A stretch of 37,452 nt of DNA. Origin: an uncultured Pseudomonadales bacterium. Its GTDB lineage: Bacteria; Pseudomonadota; Gammaproteobacteria; Pseudomonadales; Pseudohongiellaceae. The notes below the pieces were generated by a model. That model worked only from the letters and a program-made list of their open reading frames with translations, made no database searches and was not told where the DNA came from. A program made the translations under genes and the position numbers. Of the stretch, positions 7,960 to 16,730 are shown one piece after another. Every line of letters starts with the position of its first letter. The stretch's first letter is position 1. Location of the stretch: positions 1 to 37,452 of the forward strand of contig CALSUH010000024.1 in NCBI GenBank assembly GCA_943789485.1, in the 5' to 3' direction.

Positions 7960-8733
7960 CTAGGGCTTGCGGCCGCGCAGCAGGGTCCAGAGGTTGCTAC
8001 TGGCGAGCAAACTTGCGAAAAGAACTAACAAACCGAGGCTAAACCATTGAACTGAATAGGATAAATTCTGGTTAACATCAGCATTTACGGCGGGCCAATG
8101 ACGTACCAGCACGCCATCCTGCTCCTCAGTGAGTCGAATTTCGAACGGAAACAACGGTTCACCGATAATATCGGCAATTACATCGATTTCGAGGCTGCGC
8201 ATGCGCAGTGGCCACACAGATGCATCGACTTGGCTAGTCAGCACCCGCGTATTTTCGGGGGGTACGTAGATCTGACCGGTTATCTCCACCGGCCCGGATA
8301 CAGGGCGTAGATTCGGCGGGGTATCCGGGGGCAGGATACCCGTGGTCCAGCCTCGGTTGACGAGAATGAGCTGATCGTTGCTTTCTAGACGAAATGGCGT
8401 CACCACCCCGTAGCCAATCATTCCCTGAAAGAATTCGGCTAATAAGAGGATAGAGCGGCCATTCACGAATTCGCCCTTCATTGAAACATGTCGGTTCTGC
8501 AATTCTGGGTTTGCGCGGTGTAAATGCCCAGCGGGAATGTCCTCGACAGGAGCGGCATTAACACTGGACTCAATGACGAGGGCGGCCTGCGCTTGGACCT
8601 TCTCCGCCGCTCGATCTAGTTGCCACAAACCTAGTCGGGCAAACGCGGTGGCGGTCATAAACACGCAGACTGCGAATAGCCAGTTGATACGGATGTGAAA
8701 TATCCCGATGGAGTATTCTGATCGAAGTTTCAT
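7960..8733 (-). CDS. SURF1 family protein (cytochrome oxidase assembly)
   Basis: The 257-residue inner-membrane protein has the SURF1 layout: an N-terminal membrane segment (NWLFAVCVFMTATAFARLGLWQLDRA, with the conserved GxWQLxRAxxK), a large periplasmic domain containing ILVNRGWTTG (the LVNRGW motif) and a C-terminal membrane helix preceded by NLSYSVQWFSLGLLVLF (the HxxYAxQWF region, with the usual Tyr and Gln). SURF1 proteins help insert haem a into the oxidase subunit I. The gene is usually in a cox operon, but here its neighbours are small membrane proteins of unknown role; no cox structural genes lie in the window. The assignment is firm at family level. Confidence 0.9.
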   Translation of the reverse strand: MKLRSEYSIGIFHIRINWLFAVCVFMTATAFARLGLWQLDRAAEKVQAQAALVIESSVNAAPVEDIPAGHLHRANPELQNRHVSMKGEFVNGRSILLLAEFFQGMIGYGVVTPFRLESNDQLILVNRGWTTGILPPDTPPNLRPVSGPVEITGQIYVPPENTRVLTSQVDASVWPLRMRSLEIDVIADIIGEPLFPFEIRLTEEQDGVLVRHWPAVNADVNQNLSYSVQWFSLGLLVLFASLLASSNLWTLLRGRKP

Positions 8734-8888
8734 TTTAAGCCATTTTGAAGTTAATGTTCACACTAAGCTACGGTGAGGGCGGTTCTACAGATCTGCTGTG
8801 GTGCTAAATAGGTAGCGCTTCAATAAGCGCAGGAAGACTAATTCAGATCAGCCGGAAATTCAATTGGAACGCAAACTTAACTGCCCTG

Positions 8889-9395
8889 TTAGCACCAAAG
8901 GCACCAATGATAAGGAGGGCGATAGTAAGTTATAAGCCGGCCGCAAACTATGACAGCACACCAGCAGACAAGGGAAATACCAGCCATAATTTTTGCGCGT
9001 AAAACCACGCGTGAAGAGCTGGCTCCAGAGTGAACATCTGCGGCTGTAGTCGCATAGAAAAATAGCATATTAATGCCAGCGATCAGCATAAACAAAGATT
9101 TCGATTGCACCGCAGGGTTATAGAGATATTGATCTGGAGCGGTGCTTAGGAACATGGTGCCGGTGATCACATTTAACAAATAGCCAGCTACCCCGATAGG
9201 TATCAATCGGTGCAGCTCGGATAGTGAAATTTCCTTCGCAAAACCCATCATGCGTAGATCGAATAAGCCGACGGTTCCGATTAGCAGGCACAGGCCGAGG
9301 AAATGGATGGACTCGGCGATAGGCCAACCCCAGGGCGAATTCATGAAGGCATAGATGCCAGTTCCCTGCGAAAAATTAAGTAGAAAATCAATCAT
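8889..9395 (-). CDS. Small polytopic membrane protein of unknown function (pair member 1)
   Basis: The 168-residue protein has four predicted membrane segments: AESIHFLGLCLLIGTVGLF, IGVAGYLLNVITGTMFL, LFMLIAGINMLFFYAT and ISLVCWCAVIVCGRLI. Conserved-looking features are H31 in the first helix, DLRMMGF at its end, and GRLITYY near the C terminus. The upstream gene at 9402-9899 repeats this plan (LTLHSLSMAFVVG, ALRVVGF, GRFLAYTH), so the pair probably arose by duplication and may form a heterodimer. Intramembrane His residues could bind haem, but no ligand pair can be proven. It may belong to a DUF6644-like family; this is from memory and should be checked. Only 6 bases separate it from the upstream gene. 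Confidence 0.7.
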   Translation of the reverse strand: MIDFLLNFSQGTGIYAFMNSPWGWPIAESIHFLGLCLLIGTVGLFDLRMMGFAKEISLSELHRLIPIGVAGYLLNVITGTMFLSTAPDQYLYNPAVQSKSLFMLIAGINMLFFYATTAADVHSGASSSRVVLRAKIMAGISLVCWCAVIVCGRLITYYRPPYHWCLWC

Positions 9396-9401
9396 GGCTG
9401 C

Positions 9402-9899
9402 TCAATAAAATCGGGAGGCAAGAAGAACGCTGTGGGTGTAAGCGAGAAATCGCCCTGCGGTCAACGTAACTATCCATAGCACAATTGAGAGATAAGCGAG
9501 TTTAATACAGGTGCTATCGATTGAGGCATCAGGTTTATTTGAGAATGTACTTTGAATGCGCTTGCTTATCAGTAGCCCAATAATTATTGCACAAAGCTTT
9601 ATATAAAATACTGGATTGGTAAGTGCCTTGGCCGGATACGCCAGCAGTAAGGCGCTCCCGGAGATGAAGATCAAAGCGGCAGCGTACCAATGTATTACGT
9701 AGAAACGGCACAGGGCTGCTATCTCCAGGCGAGGCGCGAAACCAACGACCCGCAATGCGACAACAAAATTTATTCCCACTACAAAGGCCATAGAGAGCGA
9801 ATGCAGAGTCAGCGAACTGAAGAACGCGACTCCTGATTCCCGCATCAGTAGGCTCAGCGCGGTTTCTTCGAGTCTGGCTAGTGTTTCCAGCTTATCCAA
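9402..9899 (-). CDS. Small polytopic membrane protein of unknown function (pair member 2)
   Basis: The 165-residue protein has four membrane segments (FFSSLTLHSLSMAFVVGIN, FYVIHWYAAALIFISGSALL, FYIKLCAIIIGLLI, LAYLSIVLWIVTLTAGRFLA) after an amphipathic N-terminal helix. His residues sit in the first and second helices. It resembles the protein encoded directly downstream, with which it is surely co-transcribed (6-base gap). The start is a TTG at 9899 with AAGGA very close; an ATG at residue 19 is less likely because it would remove the N-terminal helix. Function unknown; the SURF1 gene further downstream hints at a respiratory or haem context. Confidence 0.65.
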   Translation of the reverse strand: MDKLETLARLEETALSLLMRESGVAFFSSLTLHSLSMAFVVGINFVVALRVVGFAPRLEIAALCRFYVIHWYAAALIFISGSALLLAYPAKALTNPVFYIKLCAIIIGLLISKRIQSTFSNKPDASIDSTCIKLAYLSIVLWIVTLTAGRFLAYTHSVLLASRFY

Positions 9900-10030
9900 T
9901 CCTTCTTTGAGAGTCTTTATTCGTTATCTGGAAATCATGTTTAGGCTAGAAGCGACCAATGAAGCCTTTTATTTCAGCGCGAAGACTTTCATCTGCTTGC
10001 TGGACACAGTATGTTTGATGTTGAATTTTT

Positions 10031-10049
10031 AGCTGAGCGTGGCTCAGCT
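10031..10049. repeat. Perfect 8-bp hairpin
   Basis: AGCTGAGC (10031-10038) and GCTCAGCT (10042-10049) form a perfect stem with a GTG loop. It lies between two divergent genes (9899 minus, 10153 plus). There is no T-run after it on either strand, so an operator or leader structure is more likely than a terminator. Confidence 0.55.
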
Positions 10050-10152
10050 GTCAACACGAAACCATTGAATTCTCGATAATACCTGTTATTTAGGATTTGG
10101 CTGTCCTGCTGAAAGTGATATGGTAGGAGAAAACAAATACATGGAGCTAATA

Positions 10153-10986
10153 ATGAGAGATGATTCGAAAAAAAATGTCCTAAAGTCACGCTTTTATGCT
10201 CTGCTAGCGGCGCCGCTTTTGGTGATGCTGAGCATTATCAGTGTAGCGGCCGAAGGTGATTTGGTCCCAAGAACCGCTGACGAAAAGCCAGACTTTAATG
10301 GTATTTGGCAGGCAATCGGAAGCGCGCATTGGGATATAGAGCCACACGCAGCGGACTTTAGTCCCCTAGTTGAGTTAGGGGCGATAGGGGCAATTCCTGC
10401 GGGGCTGGGCATCGTCGAAGGAGGAGGTATTCCTTATACCTCACAGGCTCGCGCTAAAGCGCAGGAGAATAGGGCGGATTGGTTGTCGTTGGATCCAGTC
10501 GTGAAGTGCTATATGCCAGGTGTACCGAGGGCGACCTACCTACCGTTCCCCTTCCAGATTATTCAGTCTCCAGAGCATGTTGTTATGGCCTACGAGTTTG
10601 CCAGCGCAAGCCGAATCGTCTATATGGATCGTCCGGACTTTGAGGCGCCGATTCTTAGCTGGATGGGGCATTCACGCGGGCACTTCGAAGGCGATAGCTT
10701 GGTTATTGATGTAACTGATCAGGTGCCTGACACATGGCTAGATCATGCGGGCAATCATCATAGCGATGCGCTGCGGGTAACTGAGCGCTATACCCACATG
10801 GGGCCGAACACCCTTATGTATGAGGCAACGCTTGAGGATCCCAATGTGTATACCGAAGCATGGACAATGAAGTTTCCGCTATACCGAAGATTAGATGAAA
10901 ACATGCAGTTACTTGAATTTAAATGTGTTGAATTTACGGAGGAGCTCATCTACGGTCACCTGCGTAAGGGATCGGTCGCAGAATAA
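10153..10986 (+). CDS. Exported protein of unknown function (PDFNGIWQ family)
   Basis: About 277 residues with an N-terminal signal or anchor (FYALLAAPLLVMLSIISVAA). Distinctive blocks are KPDFNGIWQ, DPVVKCYMPGVPRATYLPFP, IIQSPEHVVMAYEFASASR, SWMGHSRGHFEGDSLVIDVT and LDHAGNHHSDALRVTERY. Proteins with these blocks recur as hypothetical proteins in Gammaproteobacteria and Acidobacteria, but I know no proven activity. The ATG at 10153 is preferred because GGAG stands six bases upstream; ATGs at 10120 and 10141 are in frame but less well placed. Several His and Asp residues in the GHSRGHFEGD and DHAGNHHSD segments could bind a metal; this is inference. It ends before a strong terminator and is divergent from the membrane-protein pair. 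Confidence 0.75.
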   Translation: MRDDSKKNVLKSRFYALLAAPLLVMLSIISVAAEGDLVPRTADEKPDFNGIWQAIGSAHWDIEPHAADFSPLVELGAIGAIPAGLGIVEGGGIPYTSQARAKAQENRADWLSLDPVVKCYMPGVPRATYLPFPFQIIQSPEHVVMAYEFASASRIVYMDRPDFEAPILSWMGHSRGHFEGDSLVIDVTDQVPDTWLDHAGNHHSDALRVTERYTHMGPNTLMYEATLEDPNVYTEAWTMKFPLYRRLDENMQLLEFKCVEFTEELIYGHLRKGSVAE

Positions 10987-11575
10987 GGAAACCGTGGTTG
11001 CGCGACCTGCTAGATTTTTCCCTGCATTGAGACCCGCTTCGCAGCGGGTTTTTTATCGAACGCTAAAATTCTAGAATCATTCGAGAGAATAACGACGACG
11101 GACTTCTGTTAGATGAACTTGTTAGGTGAGAGAGCATGACAGAAGTGGTTGATGTAAGAGTTGTAACTTGAGGCCTTAGTGGCTTGATGCATTTCCATAG
11201 TGCAGATATAGAGGCCAGCATCCCGATAATGACAGCTGATTGAGGCGCGACAGCGTGGCCCCCAATCGTCGGGGTATAGGGTGGCTTGGGTAGCAGGCTG
11301 CGTAATACCTAATCTTCGATCAGGGAGATTCGCAGGGCGTTGAAAAGCCGACTCAGTTTCCGACCTGAAAAAATACCCTCCTCAATTCGAATCTTGAGCC
11401 CGGGCCGTGCTTACATTCATGCATTCTTATCAGCAGCAGATAGTAGCGGTGAATAGCGATGCCCTAAAAAGGCCGCCCTGATTCCAGTGATGGCGGAGTT
11501 TACTAGCCGTATCGTTAGATAGGGTGTTGAGGAAGTGCGAATTCGTACTTCTTCATTTCTGGTTTGCTGAAAAGC
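10987..11575. other. Gene-free stretch of about 590 bp
   Basis: Apart from the terminator at 11032-11054 I see no gene. The minus strand is open from 11381 to 11109, but it lacks any start codon except an ATG about 25 codons from its end. A second short minus-strand frame reads ...GRKLSRLFNALRISLIED and stops; it looks like a protein C terminus but has a stop a few codons upstream. Both may be relics of a lost gene. No tRNA or repeat was recognised. Confidence 0.5.
11032..11054 (+). terminator. Strong intrinsic terminator
   Basis: ACCCGCT (11032-11038), loop TCGC, AGCGGGT (11043-11049), followed by six T (11049-11054). This is a textbook rho-independent terminator 45 bases after the stop at 10986. 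Confidence 0.9.
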
Positions 11576-12904
11576 TCAGCGATTGTGTTGTTCAAGGAGG
11601 CCGGTGTCGACGCCTTGGATACCTACCATGGCCAAGGTGATGAGAAACGAAGTCTGCGGTCCTTCATGGGAATTCGTTGGTACGAACCACTCATCGGGGG
11701 AATGTGCCCCGCCGCCATTGCCACCTCCGGCGATGGTTATCGCTGGAATTCCCAGCGCCATGGGGACGTTCGAATCGGTGCTGGAGATACCCAGCTGTTG
11801 CAATTCTATGCCCACTTTGTCGAAGGCGAGGGCGGCAGCCTGAACTAGTGAATCCTTGGTAGCAGTTCGTCCTACAGGGCGGTCTCCGATCAACACAAAG
11901 TCCACGCTAATATCACCGTTATCCCAACGTGCGTTCTCTTCGGCCACGGCCTCGATAGCTGCCGCCTTGGCACGCTCTTCTAAGAGTGCCAACTGCTCCC
12001 GATCGTTGGATCGCATATCAAGAGCGAATACCGCATTCGCTGCGATTGAATTAACTGAGGTGCCACCTGTTACCGTGCCAACGGTGAATGTGGTCTTGGG
12101 GAAGCTAGGGGTCTCAAAGTCGGCTATCTTGCTGATAGCCCTGCCCATAGCATGTATTGCACTGGCTAGGCCAAAGGCGCCGAAAGAGTGGCCACCAGGT
12201 CCGCTAAAACGAAACTCGAAGCGTCGACTGCCTGTGCCGCCAGTGGTGATGCGCCGAAGTCGGACGCCATCAATAGAGACGAAGCCATCTATCTCTGGGT
12301 GGTCTCGAAAAATTGCCTTGATACCGCGCAAATCACCTCTACCCTCTTCGCCGACGTTTGCGGCAAATATGATATCGCCATGAGTCTGAATTTCGGAGTC
12401 GTTAAGCGTCTCGATAATGGAAAGCATGGCAGCGAGACCGCGCGTGTCGTCCCCTATGCCAGGCGCATAGTAGCGTCCTCTGCGCAGTTCTATGCTGGTA
12501 TCTACGCCCTCGGGAAATACTGTGTCTAGGTGAGCGGCTATCAGGAGAGTTGGTCCATCACCACTGCCGAGACGAATTCCAATTGCATTACCCTCACTAT
12601 CGATATAGGCATCTTCCAGTCCGCGGTCTTGCATCAAGGTTAAGTAGTAGGCAGCTCGCACCTCTTCCTTAAATGGCGGGGCAGGAATTTCGGTTAGTCG
12701 AAACTGTTCTCGCACCATTTCTGCTTCTCTTGCTTCTATCCTTAGCAGTCCTGCAGTGACACGAGGGTCGGAGGAAATCGCATCAAAAGAATCTCGAATA
12801 GCGCTGTCGATGGGGACTATAGATTGCTGCGCCAACACCAATGAAGAGAGCGAGCTAAGTAGTGCTGTGAAACCAAGAGCGAGGAAGATAGTGTTTTTTT
12901 TCAA
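11576..12904 (-). CDS. Exported M20-family zinc metallopeptidase
   Basis: About 442 residues from a TTG start at 12904, chosen because GGAG lies six bases upstream and it gives a normal signal peptide (LKKNTIFLALGFTALLSSLSS, cleavage after LAQ). The M20 motifs are in order: AAHLDTVFP (H125, D127), GIGDDTRGLAAM (metal-bridging D152), VGEEGRGD (catalytic E186 and metal ligand E187) and a late GGGAHSPDEWF (H). A lid/dimerisation domain with SGPGGHSFGAFG lies between. M20 enzymes cleave dipeptides, acylated amino acids or similar amides; substrate unknown. It lies 68 bases downstream of the DUF1232 gene and could share its transcript. Confidence 0.88.
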   Translation of the reverse strand: MKKNTIFLALGFTALLSSLSSLVLAQQSIVPIDSAIRDSFDAISSDPRVTAGLLRIEAREAEMVREQFRLTEIPAPPFKEEVRAAYYLTLMQDRGLEDAYIDSEGNAIGIRLGSGDGPTLLIAAHLDTVFPEGVDTSIELRRGRYYAPGIGDDTRGLAAMLSIIETLNDSEIQTHGDIIFAANVGEEGRGDLRGIKAIFRDHPEIDGFVSIDGVRLRRITTGGTGSRRFEFRFSGPGGHSFGAFGLASAIHAMGRAISKIADFETPSFPKTTFTVGTVTGGTSVNSIAANAVFALDMRSNDREQLALLEERAKAAAIEAVAEENARWDNGDISVDFVLIGDRPVGRTATKDSLVQAAALAFDKVGIELQQLGISSTDSNVPMALGIPAITIAGGGNGGGAHSPDEWFVPTNSHEGPQTSFLITLAMVGIQGVDTGLLEQHNR

Positions 12905-12972
12905 GGATAACTCCAGTTTACTAAAATATTCGCATACGAAGACCTCGGCCCCCAGTGCTGAAGGCACGACGT

Positions 12973-13488
12973 TCACGCATGCGCGCGTGAAGCTTGGCTC
13001 GTTTGTCGGAAAATCCAGTCTTCACGTCCGACATGTGGGTCTATGCCCTTATCTCTTTGGCGGTTTTCCTCAGAGATTCGAAATTGACAGAATTCCTGAT
13101 ACATCTTTATCTCGGTTCTTAGTTCTTGAGCGATGATCTCAGCATACATTGCATCATCAAGGAAGCCGATTCCAGGGATGTGGTCTGGGATCAAGTCGTC
13201 TGGATCGACGAAGTAATACAGCGCTCCGCGAATACTTTGTCTCTCAGCTTCCGTAAGTTTCCACTCTACATCTCTTATCATGTTTAGCAGAATTTGTAAC
13301 TTGAGAATTCGATCGTGCACGAACGTTGGCAAATTGCCGCCAGTCGCAAGCTCGATCAGCTCGGAGGCACTTTGCTCTATAGCCTCGGCACTTTCTTGAT
13401 CGTTGACGGCGAGCTTGCCCTTGTCGATGCTCTCCTGAAATTTCTGCAGATCCATGTCGCTGAGGGTGATAGTAATGTCGAATGGCAT
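12973..13488 (-). CDS. DUF1232 (YkvA-type) protein
   Basis: The 171-residue protein contains the DUF1232 signature at residues 88-116 (GALYYFVDPDDLIPDHIPGI followed by GFLDDA). It has no signal peptide or clear membrane span beyond the domain. The role of the family is not known. An AGAGG upstream of ATG 13488 supports the start. A decayed second copy occurs at 20741-20945, sharing both the N-terminal TLSDxDL block and the PDxIPxxGFLDDAMY block, which shows that this gene family has been duplicated locally. Confidence 0.8.
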   Translation of the reverse strand: MPFDITITLSDMDLQKFQESIDKGKLAVNDQESAEAIEQSASELIELATGGNLPTFVHDRILKLQILLNMIRDVEWKLTEAERQSIRGALYYFVDPDDLIPDHIPGIGFLDDAMYAEIIAQELRTEIKMYQEFCQFRISEENRQRDKGIDPHVGREDWIFRQTSQASRAHA

Positions 13489-13615
13489 TGTGTTCGGCCT
13501 CTGTCTACAAATCGGTTTTTATATTCTCATCTTTAGTGCGTTGCTAGTTGAGACTCGCAAGGAACGCTAAGTGTGCCTTGCCATGAAGAATTGTTCAATA
13601 CAGGATGACTTGCAG

Positions 13616-14183
13616 CTATTGGCTGCGTCGCACTTCGAGCATTGCATCGAACAGGGCATCTTTTTCTGCCTCGACGAGCAATCGATTTTGTAGGGCGCTC
13701 ATGAAGCGTTCGCGCCTCTCTTCTGTTATTGCCGATCTACGTTGCAACACTGTGGCGAAGAGTTCCACAATATCACTACTCAATCTATCCAGCTCTGGAC
13801 GAATGTCTGATTGAAGATCTATTGGTCGGGTGGGTATCTCGCGGGTCAGTAACTCAGCCTTGTAGCGATACTGAATTGCCTTCGCTGCGCTTATTTGGGC
13901 AATGAAAAAAACGCTCCATAGAATCAGGGTCCAACCCATGTGCTGCTGCGAGTTCTTTGGCATTAGACAGGACTATCTTCTCTCGCTCGACATCCTCGAC
14001 TGGGATTTTATTCTGCGCCTTATACGCCCCGACATCTTCCATGTAGCTCAATCTTTCAGCTATAGCTTGGAACAGGGAGGGTTCTGTTGCTGCGCCATGA
14101 ATTGTGCCAGAGAATATTAGCGCACTAAGAATCACTGATAGGCAGATAGGTTGTTTAGCAGGCACTGTGACCAAGATGCCCAA
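13616..14183 (-). CDS. aroQ: Exported chorismate mutase (*AroQ, gamma type), frameshifted
   Basis: Two overlapping frames join into a 188-residue *AroQ protein if one base is removed from an A7 run (13905-13911, T7 on the coding strand). The joined sequence reads ...MERFFIAQISAAKAIQYRYK. It has an N-terminal signal peptide (ICLSVILSALIFSGTIHGA), AERLSYMEDVGAYKAQNKIP and VEDVEREKIVL with the family's Arg, Lys and Glu positions, and the C-terminal helices of secreted *AroQ. Chorismate mutase turns chorismate into prephenate; the exported form acts in the periplasm. The TTG at 14183 starts one base after the upstream stop and has AAGGAAG in front, so translation is coupled to the phosphatidyltransferase gene. 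An exported chorismate mutase in this operon is unexpected. Confidence 0.85.
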
Positions 14184-14184
14184 A

Positions 14185-14724
14185 CTAAACTTCCTTCTGC
14201 CGCATTGGTGCGATTGCGCGATCAACAATAGAAACAAGAGTAGATACTGTTAGTGCATAGTTTGAATAAACAATTATCAGCTTGAAATTGTTTTGGACTT
14301 GTTCGAAAGCTGGGAGCCTAGAAGCGGCTACGAGTAGGATTGGTAGAAAGTAAAAAATGCCGTTCCAGCGCCCCAGAAAGCTCATTCGTAATTGCTTGTG
14401 TTTGAACAGAAAGTAGGAATCCAGCACATATTGCGAGAACGCTATGACTATCAACACAGGTAGCAGGACGCTAGACAGGCCAATGGTAGAGAGCGCGAAC
14501 AAAGCAGTCGTAACGAAAATAAAATCCGTGCCATGGTCGAATAACATGCCTCGGGCAGAAGCCGTCTTAAAGGCGCGGGCTACTTTGCCATCGAAGTAGT
14601 CGCTAGCTATGGCGATGACAACTAGTACCAGTAAGAGCCAGCTCGCGAACAATGCTGCATTTGCTATAGCCATAGCTACTGGAATAACCAGTAGCAGGCG
14701 AATAGCGGTGAGAAGATTGGCCAT
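14185..14724 (-). CDS. CDP-alcohol phosphatidyltransferase
   Basis: The 179-residue membrane protein has the complete active-site motif D42-x2-D45-G46-x2-A49-R50-x8-G59-x3-D63-x3-D67, with all metal and CDP ligands present. Several membrane helices follow. Such enzymes transfer a phosphatidyl group from a CDP-lipid to an alcohol (for example glycerol phosphate, inositol or serine), so a phospholipid headgroup is made at the inner membrane. The acceptor cannot be told from sequence. The ATG overlaps the stop of the upstream membrane protein and the stop lies one base from the chorismate mutase start, so it is in the middle of a tight operon. Confidence 0.88.
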   Translation of the reverse strand: MANLLTAIRLLLVIPVAMAIANAALFASWLLLVLVVIAIASDYFDGKVARAFKTASARGMLFDHGTDFIFVTTALFALSTIGLSSVLLPVLIVIAFSQYVLDSYFLFKHKQLRMSFLGRWNGIFYFLPILLVAASRLPAFEQVQNNFKLIIVYSNYALTVSTLVSIVDRAIAPMRQKEV

Positions 14725-15725
14725 TACTTACCGAACAAGTCCCGTTGGGCTTTGCGCCAGAAGACGAGCCCGATAGCCGCATTGAATAGTATAAAGAAGT
14801 TGTGCTGAACGAAACCGAATGCTGCCATCTGCCCTTCATTGTCGGGGAACAAGATGACCCAGAAGGTTATCGCAGCGGCGCGCATAGGTGTTGGAACCGC
14901 AGCTGCGAAGAAAATGACAGGTAAGAAAGGTAGCAATGTCATTAGAGATGCTTCAACGCCGAATAAGTTGAGTGCTACGGTATAAACAACAATAGCCGCT
15001 AGCAGGGCAGGTGAGCGAAGTAAGAAAAAGGCTCCATAATGCCAGGGCTTGGCTTGGCGAAAGGCGTGCAAGACAGTTTTTTCACGGAATTTATTATTCG
15101 GAAGAATAGCCCCTCGAAAATAGGCTATCCAAAGAAGGAAAAATACAGTGGCAACAGCTGCTATATAGGGCACTAAACCGAATACATCCGGTAGAGAATC
15201 GCCGCCGACTGCGAAGCCAACAGTAGCCCAGACCAATAGGTAGTAAATTTCGCAGAACATCACGAATAACATCACCGAGCCAACTTCCCAGCCTGGGATT
15301 TTGTCGCGCTTGTTCAGATAGTAGGCCATCGCGCCTTTACCGATCTGCTCATTGAATATAGAGATGATGTAGGAACTAGCGCGGATCGGCATGATGTCTT
15401 TGTATTTAATATCAGCCACAAACCAATTTAGCGCTTTCGTGACTACGAGAGTGTCTATTGCGAAGTAGAAGAGCGAGTAGCAGATCATTAATGCAAGCCA
15501 TGGAACCCAATCTACTGTAGCGAATACCTGCGTCATATAGCCGACGAGACTTAACCCTTCGCGGGCAGCAGCGCCATTGAGCCTGTAGTAAAGATAGGCG
15601 AAACAAAGTGCAGTAAGAATGAGGAAAAGAACGCGGCCGATCGGGTTGGGTTTCTTCTTTGGGGGTACTGCTTCCGCCGCGGCTTCAGTTGTTGCTTCTG
15701 GGTTGTTTTCGATTTCTTCGCTCAT
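14724..15725 (-). CDS. Flippase-like (LPG synthase TM-type) integral membrane protein
   Basis: The 333-residue protein has an acidic/alanine-rich N terminus with KKKP, then about eight hydrophobic spans. The segment RASSYIISIFNEQIGKGAMA followed by IPGWEVGSVMLFVMFCE resembles the core of the lysylphosphatidylglycerol synthase transmembrane (UPF0104, flippase-like) family. Family members move or modify lipids. The link is from pattern only, so the specific activity is open. It overlaps the upstream NAD(P)-binding gene by four bases (ATGA) and the downstream phosphatidyltransferase by one base, supporting one operon for lipid chemistry. Confidence 0.7.
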   Translation of the reverse strand: MSEEIENNPEATTEAAAEAVPPKKKPNPIGRVLFLILTALCFAYLYYRLNGAAAREGLSLVGYMTQVFATVDWVPWLALMICYSLFYFAIDTLVVTKALNWFVADIKYKDIMPIRASSYIISIFNEQIGKGAMAYYLNKRDKIPGWEVGSVMLFVMFCEIYYLLVWATVGFAVGGDSLPDVFGLVPYIAAVATVFFLLWIAYFRGAILPNNKFREKTVLHAFRQAKPWHYGAFFLLRSPALLAAIVVYTVALNLFGVEASLMTLLPFLPVIFFAAAVPTPMRAAAITFWVILFPDNEGQMAAFGFVQHNFFILFNAAIGLVFWRKAQRDLFGK

Positions 15726-16621
15726 TTGTTTTTCTTATGCTCCAATATTTTTTCCAGAGTGTTCTGTAAAGGCGTGAGAGTGATGTTCAGCTCGCCATCT
15801 GCGTTCTTATTAACTACTTCGTCCATCGTAATCACATCGATTACTGTCGGTGTGATGCCCCCGCCCTTGATGCGAGAGCTTATTGCAGCAACTAATTTGG
15901 CAATCGCAACTGGGACGGAGCCGATTTCAACACTATTATTCATCATCGCCGCGGTCTTCTGAATGAGATCGCGATAGCTGATGGGTTCTGGTCCCACCAA
16001 TTCGTATAACTTCGCCTCGCGGGAGTCGCTATTGCAGCAATTTAGAATGGCCTGATTGAGGTCATCAATATCTAGTGGGCGCATAGAGTATTTCCCGCCC
16101 CCTAGAATTTTTGTCTTAGACTGCTTGGCTGCTCCAATCATAGAACTGGCACCTGCAGTATTGGGCCCAAGCAAGATGGGTGTTCGAATGATACTCGCTG
16201 CAAGGCCAGAATTCTTAACGAATTCCTCAGCTAACCCCTTCGAGCGGAAGTAGGCATTGCTAGAATCTTTGCTGGCACCAACTACGCTGATAAAAATGAG
16301 GTGCTTGGCGCCCAGTTTTTGAGCGGCCTCTACCACAGCCTCAGTAGCGTCGACATTCGCGCTGGCGTAGCTGGTATTTTTATCTTCTATTAGAATTCCG
16401 GCGAGGTGCACTATACAGCCGGCTCCCTCTAAGGCTGCAGCCAATTGTGTAGAATCCTGGTAAGTGATGATGCGTGGGTCTATTTGTGGAGAGCTCGGCA
16501 ACGACTTCATTGCACGGTCAGAACGAACACCGGCGATAACATCAATGTCTGTCGCGGAGACGATATGCTTCAATAAGTTCAGGCCAACACTGCTGTTGGC
16601 TCCAGTAATTGCAATTTTCAT
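15722..16621 (-). CDS. Atypical SDR / NAD(P)-binding epimerase-like protein
   Basis: The 299-residue protein has a Rossmann start MKIAITGANSSVGLNLL (GxxxxxG nucleotide loop), IVHLAGI near residue 70, and HLIFISVVGASKDS with a YFRSKGLAEE motif giving the Tyr-xxx-Lys pair. It fits the NmrA/NDUFA9-like atypical SDRs. These reduce, oxidise or epimerise sugars or lipids, or act as sensors. It lies between FO synthase (110 bases upstream) and the flippase-like gene (4-base overlap). Substrate unknown. Confidence 0.82.
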   Translation of the reverse strand: MKIAITGANSSVGLNLLKHIVSATDIDVIAGVRSDRAMKSLPSSPQIDPRIITYQDSTQLAAALEGAGCIVHLAGILIEDKNTSYASANVDATEAVVEAAQKLGAKHLIFISVVGASKDSSNAYFRSKGLAEEFVKNSGLAASIIRTPILLGPNTAGASSMIGAAKQSKTKILGGGKYSMRPLDIDDLNQAILNCCNSDSREAKLYELVGPEPISYRDLIQKTAAMMNNSVEIGSVPVAIAKLVAAISSRIKGGGITPTVIDVITMDEVVNKNADGELNITLTPLQNTLEKILEHKKNK

Positions 16622-16730
16622 TCTAATTTTACATTTTCCTGATTAGCGTGCGGACCAGAGGATACGATCCACTGGCGGATTTGGATTGATGTTAGTGATT
16701 GTTTGCGCTGTATTAATAATCGAGAACTCG

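Noticed and set aside
10031..10049. Hairpin as a terminator
   Set aside because: No T-run follows on either strand and it lies between two divergent gene starts, so it is listed as a repeat only.
11137..11172. Micro-ORF MTEVVDVRVVT with GAGAG upstream
   Set aside because: Only 11 codons and no conservation can be argued from one sequence.
11376..11400. tRNA T-arm-like sequence (CTCAA TTCGAATC TTGAG)
   Set aside because: The loop is 8 bases instead of 7 and no acceptor, D or anticodon arm can be folded around it.
11856..12383. 175-codon plus-strand open frame
   Set aside because: Antisense to the M20 peptidase with all catalytic motifs on the other strand; its sequence is Ser/Pro/Arg-rich shadow.
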